A DNA stretch of 64,000 bases from positions 161,763-225,762 of the forward strand of contig NZ_JACHEF010000003.1 in NCBI RefSeq assembly GCF_014207355.1, in the 5' to 3' direction. This DNA is from Mesorhizobium sangaii (lineage in GTDB: Bacteria; Pseudomonadota; Alphaproteobacteria; Rhizobiales; Rhizobiaceae). The notes below the pieces were generated by a model that saw only the letters and a program-made list of their open reading frames with translations, ran no database searches and had not been told where the DNA came from. Shown here in pieces: positions 35,028 through 43,624 of the stretch (positions within the stretch are counted from its first letter, which is position 1; each line of letters starts with the position of its first letter). The position numbers and the translations under genes are program-made.

Positions 35028-35213
35028 TCAGCGCGCCGTACCCAGAAGCAGCGAGATGAGCGCGGCCTGCGGGTCGTTCGGCGGCGATGCCGGCCAACCT
35101 ATGTCCTTCTGGACATGCGGCGGCAGGCTGTTCATGGCCCGGATCGACTTCTTCCTGTCGTGGGCAAACTTGATGGCCGCACCATAACGGCCGAGGCTTT
35201 CGAACATCGACAT
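35028..35213 (-). CDS. DUF1127 small protein (second copy)
   Basis: A 61-residue protein, MSMFESLGRYGAAIKF..., with NSLPPHVQKDIGWP matching the DUF1127 signature. GGAG lies 8 nt upstream of ATG 35213. It resembles the protein at 32520 in its C-terminal motif but differs elsewhere. A 27-bp palindrome lies 113 nt upstream. Confidence 0.85.
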   Translation of the reverse strand: MSMFESLGRYGAAIKFAHDRKKSIRAMNSLPPHVQKDIGWPASPPNDPQAALISLLLGTAR

Positions 35214-35325
35214 CTTGGTTTCTCCGGAAGGTCACCGCGGCAGGAAGACATTTCCGGCCGGCCTTCGACGCCGGCTTAAATGCGCCGTGCATGTTTCCAG
35301 CGGATTTCACGAAAACAACGCTTTG

Positions 35326-35352
35326 GTTTCCGGATCAGGCAGATCCGGAAAC
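35326..35352. promoter_or_regulatory. perfect 11-bp inverted repeat
   Basis: GTTTCCGGATC-AGGCA-GATCCGGAAAC, followed at 35352-35367 by a smaller palindrome, CATTTG-CATA-CAAATG. They lie between the 3' end of the RACo-like gene and the DUF1127 gene. No T-run follows on either strand, so an operator or an mRNA hairpin is more likely than a terminator. Confidence 0.4.
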
Positions 35353-35399
35353 ATTTGCATACAAATGAGTTTGGCGGCTGTCGGCCTGGGCGCGACCGC

Positions 35400-37469
35400 T
35401 TACTCCCTGCCGCGCCGGGCCGCGTGACCTTCGCGCGAACGCCGGCGCGGTGCGGCGTCGCCGGCGACGCCGTCCTCGCTGACCGTCTTGCGCGGCGGCA
35501 GTTTCACCGCCGCCGATAGTTTCGGGAAAGGATCGACCTTGTTGGGCAGCGCCATGGCGTAGACGAAATGCTCCTGGAATTTCGGTTCCAGCGCGGTCTC
35601 GATCTTCTCGATCTTGCTGACCGTGTCCTCGATCTCGCGACGATAGCCGCGGTTGAGCAGCGCCATGCGGGCACCGGCGCCGGCGGCGTTGCCGACAGCC
35701 GAGACCTTGTCCAGATCGCAATCCGGGATCAGCCCCAGCACCATGGCGTATTTCGGATCGATGAAAGAGCCGAAGGCGCCGGCGAAATGGATGCGGTCGA
35801 CATGATCGGTGTTCTGCTTTTCCATCAACAGCTTGGTGCCCGCATAAAGCGCTGCCTTGGCGAGCTGGATGGCGCGCACGTCGGTCTGGGTGATGGTGAT
35901 CTTCGGCTCGCCTTCCTTCAGCACGTAGGAGAAGGTGCGGCCATTGGCGGTGACGCGCGGCGAGCGGGCGGCAAGCCCGCCATCAATGACGCCGTCCTCG
36001 GAGATGATGCCGGAGAGATACATCTCCGCGACCACCTCGATGATGCCGGAGCCGCAGATGCCGGTGACGCCGGTCGCCTGCACACTGTCGAGGAAGCCCG
36101 GCTCGTCGGACCACAATTCCGAGCCGATGACGCGATATTTCGGCTCCAGCGTGTCGGGATCGATGCGCACGCGCTCGATGGCACCGGGCGCTGCGCGCTG
36201 GCCGCCGGAGATTTCCGCGCCCTCGAAGGCGGGGCCGGTAGGCGAGGAGGCGGCGACGACGCGCGTGCGGTTGCCAAGCACGATCTCGGCATTGGTGCCG
36301 ACGTCGACGATCAGCATCATCTCGTCCTGGCGATGCGGGCCTTCCGACAGCGTCACCGCCGCCGCATCGGCACCGACATGGCCGGCGATGCAAGGCAGCA
36401 TGTAGAGCCGGGCGCCCTGGTTGAGCTTCAGGCCGATATCGGAGGCCTTGACGTGCACCGCGCCCGAAACGGCCAGCGCGAAGGGCGCGCCGCCAAGCTC
36501 GGTCGGGTCGATGCCGAGGAACAGATGGTGCATGATCGGATTGCCGACGAAGACGGAATCCAGGATGTCGTTGCGCTGGACATTGCCTTCGGCGCAGACC
36601 TTGTCGACCAGACCTGAGATCGCTTCGCGCACGGCGACCGTCATGCCCTCGCGACCGTCGGGGTTCATCATCACATAGGAGACGCGGCTCATCAGATCCT
36701 CGCCGAAGCGGATCTGCGGGTTCGACGTGCCCGACGAGGCGGCGACGCGGCCCGACAGCAGCGACACCAGATGCATGGCAATGGTAGTCGAGCCGATATC
36801 GCAGGCCAGCCCATAGGCTTCGTTCTTGAGGCCCGGCCACAAAGCGATGACCCGTGCGGTCTCCGAGTCGGCGTCCTTGTAGATGGCAGCGGTGGCGGTC
36901 CAGTTGCCCTTGCGCAGAATGCCTTGCACTTGCGGCAAAAGATAAAAATCGAAGTCCAGGCTCTTGAGGTTCCAGTCCTTCATCAGGGCGATCTTGAGGC
37001 GGTCGAGATCGCCGAGCGGCTTGTGCATGTCGGGCTCTTCGATCTCGACATAGCACATGCGGATCGCCGCATCGCGGGCGATCACCCTGGTGTCGGCATC
37101 CTTGCGGATGGTTTGCGCGTTGATGACCGTGTCCTGCGGCACGTCGATGACGAGGTCGCCGAGAATCTGCGCCGAGCAGGATAGGCGCCGTCGTTCGGGC
37201 AGGCCACGGACGCGCTCATAGCGCTCTTCCTTGGCGCCCTTGGGTGTGATGTGGTCGTTGGAGGAGACGATCTTATGCTTGGCGAAATTGCCTTCCTGCA
37301 CTTCGATCTGGCAGCGCCCACAGGTGGCGCGACCGCCACAGACGCTTTCGACATAGACGCCGAGCTGGCGCGCGGCATCGAGCACCGGCGTGCCGACAGG
37401 AAACCGGCCGCGCTTGCCCGACGGCATGAACAGCACGAGCGGATCGGTGATGTTGGCAGGTGAATTCAT
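35400..37469 (-). CDS. ASKHA/2Fe-2S corrinoid-activating protein (RACo-like, DUF4445)
   Basis: A 689-residue reductive activator of corrinoid proteins. The N-terminal 2Fe-2S ferredoxin has C44-x5-C50-x2-C53 and C98 (SVCGGRATCGRC, LSCSA). A linker follows, then the ASKHA ATPase domain with ACDIGSTTIAMHL (phosphate-1), VDVGTNAEIVLGN and CGSGIIEVVAE. RACo uses ATP to drive reduction of inactive cob(II)alamin back to cob(I)alamin after accidental oxidation, which a corrinoid methyltransferase system needs. The C-terminus is an Arg-rich tail (PRRRSREGHAARRGRE). The gene is near, but not fused to, its expected partners at 37881 and 44535. Confidence 0.93.
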   Translation of the reverse strand: MNSPANITDPLVLFMPSGKRGRFPVGTPVLDAARQLGVYVESVCGGRATCGRCQIEVQEGNFAKHKIVSSNDHITPKGAKEERYERVRGLPERRRLSCSAQILGDLVIDVPQDTVINAQTIRKDADTRVIARDAAIRMCYVEIEEPDMHKPLGDLDRLKIALMKDWNLKSLDFDFYLLPQVQGILRKGNWTATAAIYKDADSETARVIALWPGLKNEAYGLACDIGSTTIAMHLVSLLSGRVAASSGTSNPQIRFGEDLMSRVSYVMMNPDGREGMTVAVREAISGLVDKVCAEGNVQRNDILDSVFVGNPIMHHLFLGIDPTELGGAPFALAVSGAVHVKASDIGLKLNQGARLYMLPCIAGHVGADAAAVTLSEGPHRQDEMMLIVDVGTNAEIVLGNRTRVVAASSPTGPAFEGAEISGGQRAAPGAIERVRIDPDTLEPKYRVIGSELWSDEPGFLDSVQATGVTGICGSGIIEVVAEMYLSGIISEDGVIDGGLAARSPRVTANGRTFSYVLKEGEPKITITQTDVRAIQLAKAALYAGTKLLMEKQNTDHVDRIHFAGAFGSFIDPKYAMVLGLIPDCDLDKVSAVGNAAGAGARMALLNRGYRREIEDTVSKIEKIETALEPKFQEHFVYAMALPNKVDPFPKLSAAVKLPPRKTVSEDGVAGDAAPRRRSREGHAARRGRE

Positions 37470-37540
37470 GCTTGCACGCGTCTCGATGACGATTGTCGAT
37501 GCCGTCTAACGGATCGTTTGACTAATGGGCGGAGTGTTTG

Positions 37541-37801
37541 ATGGTCCAGAGGCCAATCATGTCCGATCTCCTCCTGTCCGCCATAATAACCGCTTTTACC
37601 ATGGTGCGCCTGCTGCGCGGCCCATGGCTGCGCAATCCGCAATATCTGGCGTCCGGTATCGTCGGCGCGATTGTCGGAGCCCTGCTGCTCCATGGGTTCT
37701 GGCCGGCAGCCGACGACGACTTCATTGTCGGCGGGCTGACCGGCATTTTCGGATCGTGGGCGGGAATGGTGCTGTTCGACGCCATTGTGGGCACGGCCTG
37801 A
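37541..37801 (+). CDS. small membrane protein of unknown function
   Basis: An 86-residue frame with two hydrophobic segments (LLLSAIITAFTMV; YLASGIVGAIVGALLLHGF and a following GGLTGIFGSWAGMVLF). Codon third positions are GC-rich, as in real genes here. GGAG lies 7 nt before ATG 37541, and a second start at 37559 also has AGAGG upstream. It is the only plus-strand gene among the corrinoid-pathway genes. No family is recognised. Confidence 0.55.
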   Translation: MVQRPIMSDLLLSAIITAFTMVRLLRGPWLRNPQYLASGIVGAIVGALLLHGFWPAADDDFIVGGLTGIFGSWAGMVLFDAIVGTA

Positions 37802-37880
37802 CCGAAACGCACACCGTCCCGACGGCATCATCTGCACGATCGGTTCGGTGAGGTTTGCAGGACGGTCCACGATTGCGCGC

Positions 37881-38855
37881 TTATCCCCGACCCATCCGGG
37901 CTTCACGGCCGCCACGGCGGCGTCCACCATTGCCGGCGCCTTCGCCCGGCGCATTGACTTGCGTCGGGGCGGCCACCGCCTGGCCGCCTTCGGCCGGCTT
38001 GTAGTCCTTGTAGGTGCGAATCCAGTTGGTGCAGTTCTCGTCGGTGCCGTTGAGCACATTGGCACCGCGCACGGCTTCCATTTCCTGCGGACGCACGGGG
38101 TTCATGATGGCGCTCGTCATGCCGGCGCCTATCACCATCGGAATGAAAGCGGCATTGATGCCGTGGCGGTGCGGCAGGCCGAAGGAGATGTTGGAGAGGC
38201 CGCAGGTGGTGTTGACCTTGAGCTCTTCGCGCAGGCGACGCAGCAGCGCGAACACCTGGCGGCCGGCATCGCCGAGCGCGCCGATCGGCATCACCAGCGG
38301 GTCGACGACGACGTCATGCGCGGGAATGCCGAAATCGGCGCAGCGCTGCACGATCTTCTTGGCGACGGCGAAACGCACATCCGGATCCATCGAAATGCCG
38401 GTCTCGTCGTTGGAGATGGCGACGACAGGGACGTTGTACTTCTTGACCAGCGGCAGGATGGCCTCGAGCTTTTCTTCCTCGCCGGTGACGGAGTTGACCA
38501 GCGGCCGGCCCTTGGCGACCTTCAACGCTGCCTCGATCGCGGCGGTGACCGACGAGTCGATCGACAAAGGCAGGTCGACCAGGCCCTGGACGATCTCCAG
38601 CGTCTGCACCAGCAGGCCGGGTTCGGTCTCGTTGGGGTTGACCGAGGTGACGCCGGCGTTGACGTCGAGCATGGTGGCGCCACAGGCTGCTTGCTCGAGC
38701 GCATCCCTGATGACCGTCTCGAAATTGCCCACGATCATCTCGGCGGCCAGCTTCTTGCGGCCGGTCGGATTGATGCGTTCGCCAATCACGCAGAATGGCT
38801 GGTCGAAGCCGATGATGATTTCTCGTGTCGCCGAGGCGACGATCGTCCGGGTCAT
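37881..38855 (-). CDS. methyltetrahydrofolate:corrinoid methyltransferase (pterin-binding TIM barrel)
   Basis: A 324-residue pterin-binding-domain protein, like MtgA, AcsE and the MetH folate domain. FCVIGERINPTGRKKL at ~20-35 and MLDVNAGV at ~61-68 are hallmarks, and SNISFGLPHR near residue 220 lies at the folate site. It would pass the methyl group from methyl-Co(III) to THF, making methyl-THF for MetF. The last 20 residues are Gly/Arg-rich (GNGGRRRGGREARMGRG), unlike characterised family members. Start 38855 has GGAG upstream. A perfect palindrome lies 17 nt before the start codon, and the same palindrome precedes the 55798-56835 gene. Confidence 0.92.
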   Translation of the reverse strand: MTRTIVASATREIIIGFDQPFCVIGERINPTGRKKLAAEMIVGNFETVIRDALEQAACGATMLDVNAGVTSVNPNETEPGLLVQTLEIVQGLVDLPLSIDSSVTAAIEAALKVAKGRPLVNSVTGEEEKLEAILPLVKKYNVPVVAISNDETGISMDPDVRFAVAKKIVQRCADFGIPAHDVVVDPLVMPIGALGDAGRQVFALLRRLREELKVNTTCGLSNISFGLPHRHGINAAFIPMVIGAGMTSAIMNPVRPQEMEAVRGANVLNGTDENCTNWIRTYKDYKPAEGGQAVAAPTQVNAPGEGAGNGGRRRGGREARMGRG

Positions 38856-38871
38856 GAATTCTCTCCGCCGT

Positions 38872-38893
38872 GATATAAAGATTTCTTTATATC
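38872..38893. promoter_or_regulatory. palindromic operator GATATAAAGA-TT-TCTTTATATC
   Basis: A perfect 10+10 inverted repeat with a 2-nt spacer, 17 nt upstream of the methyl-THF methyltransferase start. A near-identical copy lies 19 nt upstream of the homocysteine methyltransferase gene (56854-56875). The shape suits a small winged-helix repressor (ArsR/SAM-responsive type); the regulator is not in this window with certainty. Confidence 0.65.
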
Positions 38894-38936
38894 GTTGTCT
38901 GGTTTCGTTCAAGCGAACGGGTGGTCGTCCGCGCCG

Positions 38937-40028
38937 TCAGTGCGCGGTCTTCACCATGTCCACCTGCGTTTCGGTAATGTCGTCGTGCAGTATGTGCCCG
39001 AGCCGGTCGGCGACCATCTGGTCGTCGCGACGGATTTCGCGTTTCCACGGCTGGCGGCCCTTCAGCACGCCCGATTCATCGACGATCTCGGCGACATATT
39101 CCTCCTGGCGATAGGCCATGACATGGACGCCGGAGACGCCGGAGATTTCCTTCACCTCGTTGATGATGTCGATGCAGAGCTGCTTGCCTTCCTTCTTCTG
39201 GTCCTGCGCGCCCTCCAGCCGCTTGATGACCGAATCGGGGATGTGAATGCCCGGCACGTTGGAGCGGATCCACTTGGCCGTCTTGGCCGAGGCCAGCGGT
39301 CCGACCCCAACCAGGATGAAGCACTGTTCGGTGTAACCGAGGTCGCGCACCTTCTGCATGTAGGTGCGGAACATCGGCACGTCGAAACAATACTGGCTCT
39401 GCACGAATTGCGCGCCGGCGGCGATCTTCTTGCCCAGCCGATGCGGACGGAAGTCGATCGGCGGTGCGAACGGATTGATCGCCGCTCCAAGGAAAAGCTG
39501 CGGTGGCGTCGTCAGCTTGCGCCCGGACAGGAACTTGCCGTTGTCGCGCATGATGCGGCAGGTTTCCAGGAGCGACATGCAATCGAGGTCGAAGACCGGC
39601 TTGGCGCCGGGCTGGTCGCCGGCCTGCACGCCATCGCCGGTCAGGCACAGCATGTTGGCGACGCCCATCGCGGCCCCGCCCAGCACGTCGCCCTGGATGG
39701 CGATGCGGTTCTTGTCGCGGCAGGCGATTTGCATGATCGGCGCATAGCCCATGCGGGTCAAAAGCGCACAGATGCCGACCGACGACATGTGGCAGTTGGC
39801 GCCCGAAGCGTCGACGGCGTTGATGGCATCGACCCAGCCGTCGAATATCTTCGCCCGGTTGTAGACGTCTTCCGGGTCGGCACTGTCGGGCGGGTTGAGT
39901 TCGGTGGTGACCGCGAATTCACCACGCCGCAGGACACGTTCCAGCCGGCCGCGCGAGGTGTGGCCGGGCAGGGGATCGAGCGGCAGATGGATGCCGGCCG
40001 GGTTCTCGTCGCGCTGGCTTCCGATCAT
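38937..40028 (-). CDS. metF: methylenetetrahydrofolate reductase family protein
   Basis: A 363-residue MTHFR TIM barrel. FAVTTELNPPDSADPEDV at ~38-55 and MLCLTGDGVQAGDQPGAKPVFDLD near residue 126 match the flavin/folate site. In this pathway it would run in the oxidative direction, methyl-THF to methylene-THF. It overlaps the MetV-like gene by 4 nt, matching the MetF-MetV pairing of acetogens. It is probably a pathway-dedicated copy rather than the methionine-biosynthesis MetF. The symbol denotes the family; the native direction is inferred. Confidence 0.9.
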   Translation of the reverse strand: MIGSQRDENPAGIHLPLDPLPGHTSRGRLERVLRRGEFAVTTELNPPDSADPEDVYNRAKIFDGWVDAINAVDASGANCHMSSVGICALLTRMGYAPIMQIACRDKNRIAIQGDVLGGAAMGVANMLCLTGDGVQAGDQPGAKPVFDLDCMSLLETCRIMRDNGKFLSGRKLTTPPQLFLGAAINPFAPPIDFRPHRLGKKIAAGAQFVQSQYCFDVPMFRTYMQKVRDLGYTEQCFILVGVGPLASAKTAKWIRSNVPGIHIPDSVIKRLEGAQDQKKEGKQLCIDIINEVKEISGVSGVHVMAYRQEEYVAEIVDESGVLKGRQPWKREIRRDDQMVADRLGHILHDDITETQVDMVKTAH

Positions 40029-40636
40029 GCCGATGCCCCGGTGTTTGCCGCCCCATTCTTGGCGGCAGCGGCGGCTTCGCGCGCGGCGGCCGCCTGCGCT
40101 GTAACTCGCAGCCAGGCCGAGGTTTCGCGCAGCGACTGATCGACCGGCTTCTGCACGGTCAGGATCCTGTCGTTGTGGACCATGTTTTGCGAGCCTTCCC
40201 AGGCCTTGACCCAGACGCAGGGCATGTCAGGCTCGACCTCGCAATTGCCGTTGGCGCGCACGCCGCCGCACGGGCCGTTGCGCAATTGCTTGGGGCAGTT
40301 CATCGGGCACGACATGCCGGTCGAGGACAATATGCATTGGCCGCACATGCGGCAGTCGAACATGAAGCCCTTGACGCGCTTCTCGACAAATTTGACCGGC
40401 CCTTCGACACGACCGTAGCCGATGCCCTTCCACAAGGGGTGGAGGAGCAGGAACATGTCGGCGAATCTGGCATAGAACCATTCGAGCAATCGCGAATGCC
40501 GCACAGACCACAATCTGACCGCGAAGGAACGCTGCACGCGGCGCTGCGGCGACACGTCGGCCGGCTTGTAGTCGGATTTCGGCGCTGCCTTTTTGACCAG
40601 AGTGGCCTGGGTAACCGTTGGCTGGGTGTCAGACAT
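40025..40636 (-). CDS. metV: MetV-like protein (methylene-THF reductase C-terminal/Fe-S domain)
   Basis: A 203-residue protein with the MTHFR_C cysteine cluster FDCRMCGQCILSSTGMSCPMNCPK ... NGPCGG, which should bind an Fe-S cluster and/or zinc. In acetogens MetV partners MetF in an oxygen-sensitive complex that can use ferredoxin. The N-terminal ~25 residues are disordered, and the C-terminus is Ala-rich (AAAAREAAAAAKNGAANTGASA). It starts 8 nt inside the preceding gene and ends overlapping metF, so the trio is tightly coupled. Confidence 0.88.
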   Translation of the reverse strand: MSDTQPTVTQATLVKKAAPKSDYKPADVSPQRRVQRSFAVRLWSVRHSRLLEWFYARFADMFLLLHPLWKGIGYGRVEGPVKFVEKRVKGFMFDCRMCGQCILSSTGMSCPMNCPKQLRNGPCGGVRANGNCEVEPDMPCVWVKAWEGSQNMVHNDRILTVQKPVDQSLRETSAWLRVTAQAAAAREAAAAAKNGAANTGASA

Positions 40637-40931
40637 TGTCTTTGCCGCCCGACTTGACCAGAGCGACCAGCCGCTCACGGTCGTATTTCGTGTCGATGTC
40701 CTGGAAAGCCTTTTCGACCTCGGCTTCGAGATCATCGCCGACCGGAACAGGATCGGCCTTGCGCCATTCGGCCAGATAGTCGTCGGTGCCGCCGGCGCCG
40801 GTGCGCATGGCGCACATGTCGATCGCTTCGGTGAAGCGCAGCGGCAGTTCGCGCTTGGCGTTCTGCCGGCCCTTCTTGACGATGACCTGGGCAGGGATGT
40901 CGCGCCAGTAGACGACGATCAGATCGGCCAT
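40629..40931 (-). CDS. PF13769 ('virulence factor') small protein
   Basis: A 100-residue protein, MADLIVVYWRDIPAQVIVKKG..., with the conserved core RDIPAQVIVKKGRQNAKRELP followed by RFTEAIDMCAMRTG. The family carries the historic name 'virulence factor' but has no known reaction. It is first in the operon with MetV and MetF, overlapping MetV by 8 nt, so a role in that complex or in corrinoid demethylation is more likely. A weak bipartite GCGAC element lies about 60 nt upstream. Confidence 0.85.
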   Translation of the reverse strand: MADLIVVYWRDIPAQVIVKKGRQNAKRELPLRFTEAIDMCAMRTGAGGTDDYLAEWRKADPVPVGDDLEAEVEKAFQDIDTKYDRERLVALVKSGGKDNV

Positions 40932-40992
40932 GAATTCTCACTCCTCGATGGAGCGAGCATTGCCGGAAGCGCAGTTGGGCCGCTTGTTATGG

Positions 40993-41021
40993 GACGACGC
41001 GCGCGCATTCAAAAGCGACGC
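40993..41021 (+). promoter_or_regulatory. weak bipartite CGAC element upstream of the PF13769-metV-metF operon
   Basis: GACGAC (40993-40998) and GCGACG (41015-41020) have CGAC cores exactly 21 nt apart, separated by 16 nt containing an A-run. Spacing and orientation toward the gene match the strong elements at 45329 and 23946, but the first half-site is degenerate. Confidence 0.3.
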
Positions 41022-41133
41022 ATTCGGATGTCGTAAAATGAAAGGTGCGTTTATTCGTTCGCGGGGCGCACCGGCGGCAGGGTCGGCGTGCCGAAAAGCC
41101 GTCTGGCCTTGTCCGGCTCCGGGCTGACGAGAC

Positions 41134-41916
41134 CTACCAGATTCCGGTTCTGAGGCCGGTCCAGAGGTAGAACCAGATCGTCGGGTGATACCATTGTTTC
41201 GATGACAGGCCCGGGTCGATGGTGGTAAGTTTTCCGGCCAGCACATCGCTGACCGCTTCGACGCAGATGTCGCGCGAAAACGCCGCCTGGCGTAGCGCGT
41301 AGCTTGAAATGCTGTCGCCGCGTTTGGGCTGAGCGCGCACCTGTTTCAACACCGCGCCCGTATCGACGCCGGCATCGACCAGATGCACGGTGGTGCCGAA
41401 ATTCTGCGCATCACCTGATGCCAGAGCCCAATAGCCGCCATTCATGCCGCGATATTTCGGCGTGATGCCGGCGTGATAGTTGAGCACCGGGCAGGGCATT
41501 TTGCGCAGCATCTCGGCCGAGATCAGTCGGCAACCGTTGAGCAGCACGACGCCTGGCTGGATCTTTTGGATCGCCTGCAGGCACTCAGGCCCATTGGCCG
41601 AGGCCACCTGGATAATCTCCTGGCCTGGTCGCGGCTCAACCTCCAGTCTCTCCTCGGCGATCAATCGCGCGCCATGGCGAGCCAGCAGCCGCTTGCCCAC
41701 CCTGCTCAGCACCATCGTGCCAAGCTGGCCCATGGCCGAGACCCAACCCTGGCGGCGAGCCCGACCACGCAGCAATTGCTTTTTGGATTCAGGGGTCTCG
41801 AGAATGACGCTGACAGGACCGACGCGATCGGCGATTGCGTTGATCATGGCCCAGACATGCTGGCCGCCGCCGGTCACGACGACGATCGACGCACTGGTTC
41901 CAACCGGTGAAGACAT
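41134..41916 (-). CDS. formyltransferase domain protein
   Basis: A 260-residue protein of the formyl_trans_N fold. The catalytic segment PVLNYHAGITPKYRGMNGGYWAL has Asn and His, and DAGVDTGAVL has the Asp, giving the full N-x-H...D triad. It would transfer a formyl group from 10-formyl-THF, as sugar- or amine-formyltransferases do. The acceptor is unknown. It is downstream of no obvious partner; the proximity to genes that generate C1-THF may be coincidental. The start at 41916 gives a plausible N-terminus, and an upstream in-frame ATG (41955) is possible. Confidence 0.8.
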   Translation of the reverse strand: MSSPVGTSASIVVVTGGGQHVWAMINAIADRVGPVSVILETPESKKQLLRGRARRQGWVSAMGQLGTMVLSRVGKRLLARHGARLIAEERLEVEPRPGQEIIQVASANGPECLQAIQKIQPGVVLLNGCRLISAEMLRKMPCPVLNYHAGITPKYRGMNGGYWALASGDAQNFGTTVHLVDAGVDTGAVLKQVRAQPKRGDSISSYALRQAAFSRDICVEAVSDVLAGKLTTIDPGLSSKQWYHPTIWFYLWTGLRTGIW

Positions 41917-42002
41917 GGCCCGCTTTCCTGCCTTGCACGCGGCCGGCTGCCGCATGCTGGCCGGATTTGTGCCGGAATGGGGTTAAATCTTGATGACCAC
42001 GC

Positions 42003-42578
42003 TCAGCGCTTGAACTCGATGATGTCGAGCTTCGATTCGTAGTAGGGCGCGGGAAGTTCGATGCGCCATTCGCCGGCACCGGTGCGGAAGGCATAGCCGA
42101 CCTGGTCGGTCTGTGGGCCGTTGCCATAAGGCTTTGCCCGATCGTTGTTGACGGAGCCGGAGCCGAGATAGATGGCGCGCTTCTCGCCATCGTCGAAAAA
42201 GCGGCCCTGGGTTCGCTGCGAGCCGCTGATCTTTTCAAGCCGCCAGCCGGAACCATCGTCGGTCACCTTGCATTTGAACCAGCCATAGATGACGAGCGGG
42301 CTCAAACCGCCTGCCTTGATGGTGCGGCACTGCCAGTTGCCGGTCAGGTCCTTGTCGGAAAACGCCACCATCGGTTTTGCCAGCAAGGCGTCGAGCTGCT
42401 TGACCTCGGCGGGATCTCCCGCTTTCGCTTCGGCCAGCGCCGCCTTGCGGGTCTCGCCATATCTGTCGAGCCGTGTCTTGTCGGCGGCGGTGATCAGTTT
42501 CTGTACCTCACCATCGGCAAGCGCGGGAAGGGTGAAGCAGAGCAGACCGACAGCGGCGATCAGTGGACGAAGGATCAT
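42003..42578 (-). CDS. DUF4893 secreted protein
   Basis: A 191-residue protein with a signal peptide (MILRPLIAAVGLLCFTLPALA). The mature part matches the layout of DUF4893 (WQCRTIKAGGLSPLVIYGWFKCKV, GSGSVNNDRAKPYGNG). Two cysteines probably form a disulfide. Function is unknown. GGGAGG lies 7 nt upstream of ATG 42578. It is divergent from the SDR gene. Confidence 0.78.
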   Translation of the reverse strand: MILRPLIAAVGLLCFTLPALADGEVQKLITAADKTRLDRYGETRKAALAEAKAGDPAEVKQLDALLAKPMVAFSDKDLTGNWQCRTIKAGGLSPLVIYGWFKCKVTDDGSGWRLEKISGSQRTQGRFFDDGEKRAIYLGSGSVNNDRAKPYGNGPQTDQVGYAFRTGAGEWRIELPAPYYESKLDIIEFKR

Positions 42579-42700
42579 AGGAGGCCTCCCGGTTGACGTC
42601 TCGAGCAGCGCCGCTGCGGACCTGGTGCATAACTTATCGGGTCGCTGGCGCCTGTCATCCGTGCTTAACAGCGTCACGGTCAAAAATCATAGTGTGACGA

Positions 42701-43624
42701 ATGCGAATCTTGCTCACGGGATCGTCGGGTTGGCTGGGCAGCGCGCTGGCGCCGCGCCTGCGGGCCCTTGGCCACGATGTCACCGGCCTCGATCCCGTTC
42801 CATCGAGGGAGACCCAGATAGTCGGCTCGATCGCCGATCGTGATCTTGTCCTACGCACTGCCCGTGACAACCGGATCGAGGCGATCATCCACAGCGGTGC
42901 GCTGCATAAGCCCAATATCGAGAACCGCGCCAACAGCGATTTTGTCGCCACCAACGTGCAAGGCACGCTGAACCTGCTCGATGCAGCGGTGGTGTCCGGC
43001 GTGGAGCGTTTCGTCTTCACGTCGACGACCTCGCTGATGATTTCGCAGGCGATACGCGACGGGTTCAAGGGTGGCGCTCGCAAGGCCGCCTGGCTGACGG
43101 AAGCGATGTCGCCCGAGCCGCGCAACATCTACGGCGTCACCAAGCTTTCGGCCGAACATCTCTGCCGCCTCTATCATATCCAGCATGGCCTGCCGGTGGT
43201 GGTGCTGCGCACCGCCCGCTTCTTTCCCGAAGCCGACGACATGGCGCATGCAATCGAACAGTCGGATGCCAACACCAAGGCCAATGAACTGCTGTTTCGC
43301 CGGTTGACGGTAGAGGACGCGGCCGCTGCCCACATCCTTGCCCTCGAAAAGGCGCAGCAGCTGGGTTTCGACATTTTCATCGTGTCGGCGCCGACGCCTT
43401 TCCGGCCCGATGATTGCGCGGCACTGATCGCCGACGCCCCGTCGGTCGTCGCGCGCTATTTTCCGGAATTTCCGGCGCTCTATGCGCGAAAAAGCTGGAC
43501 GATGTTTGCCTCCATCGACCGCGTCTATGACGCCTCGCGGGCAAGCGACAGGCTGGGGTTCGTCTGCAGGACAAGCTTTGCCGATGTGCTTGCGGAGCTG
43601 CGGGCGGAAGTGGGAACCGCCTAG
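42701..43624 (+). CDS. NAD(P)-dependent SDR (epimerase/dehydratase family)
   Basis: A 307-residue extended SDR. The nucleotide motif is GSSGWLG (residues 7-13) and the catalytic YGVTK is near residue 144, preceded by FTSTTSLM. The substrate is unknown. Its stop codon overlaps tail-to-tail with that of the DUF1638 gene through a shared CTAG. Confidence 0.82.
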   Translation: MRILLTGSSGWLGSALAPRLRALGHDVTGLDPVPSRETQIVGSIADRDLVLRTARDNRIEAIIHSGALHKPNIENRANSDFVATNVQGTLNLLDAAVVSGVERFVFTSTTSLMISQAIRDGFKGGARKAAWLTEAMSPEPRNIYGVTKLSAEHLCRLYHIQHGLPVVVLRTARFFPEADDMAHAIEQSDANTKANELLFRRLTVEDAAAAHILALEKAQQLGFDIFIVSAPTPFRPDDCAALIADAPSVVARYFPEFPALYARKSWTMFASIDRVYDASRASDRLGFVCRTSFADVLAELRAEVGTA

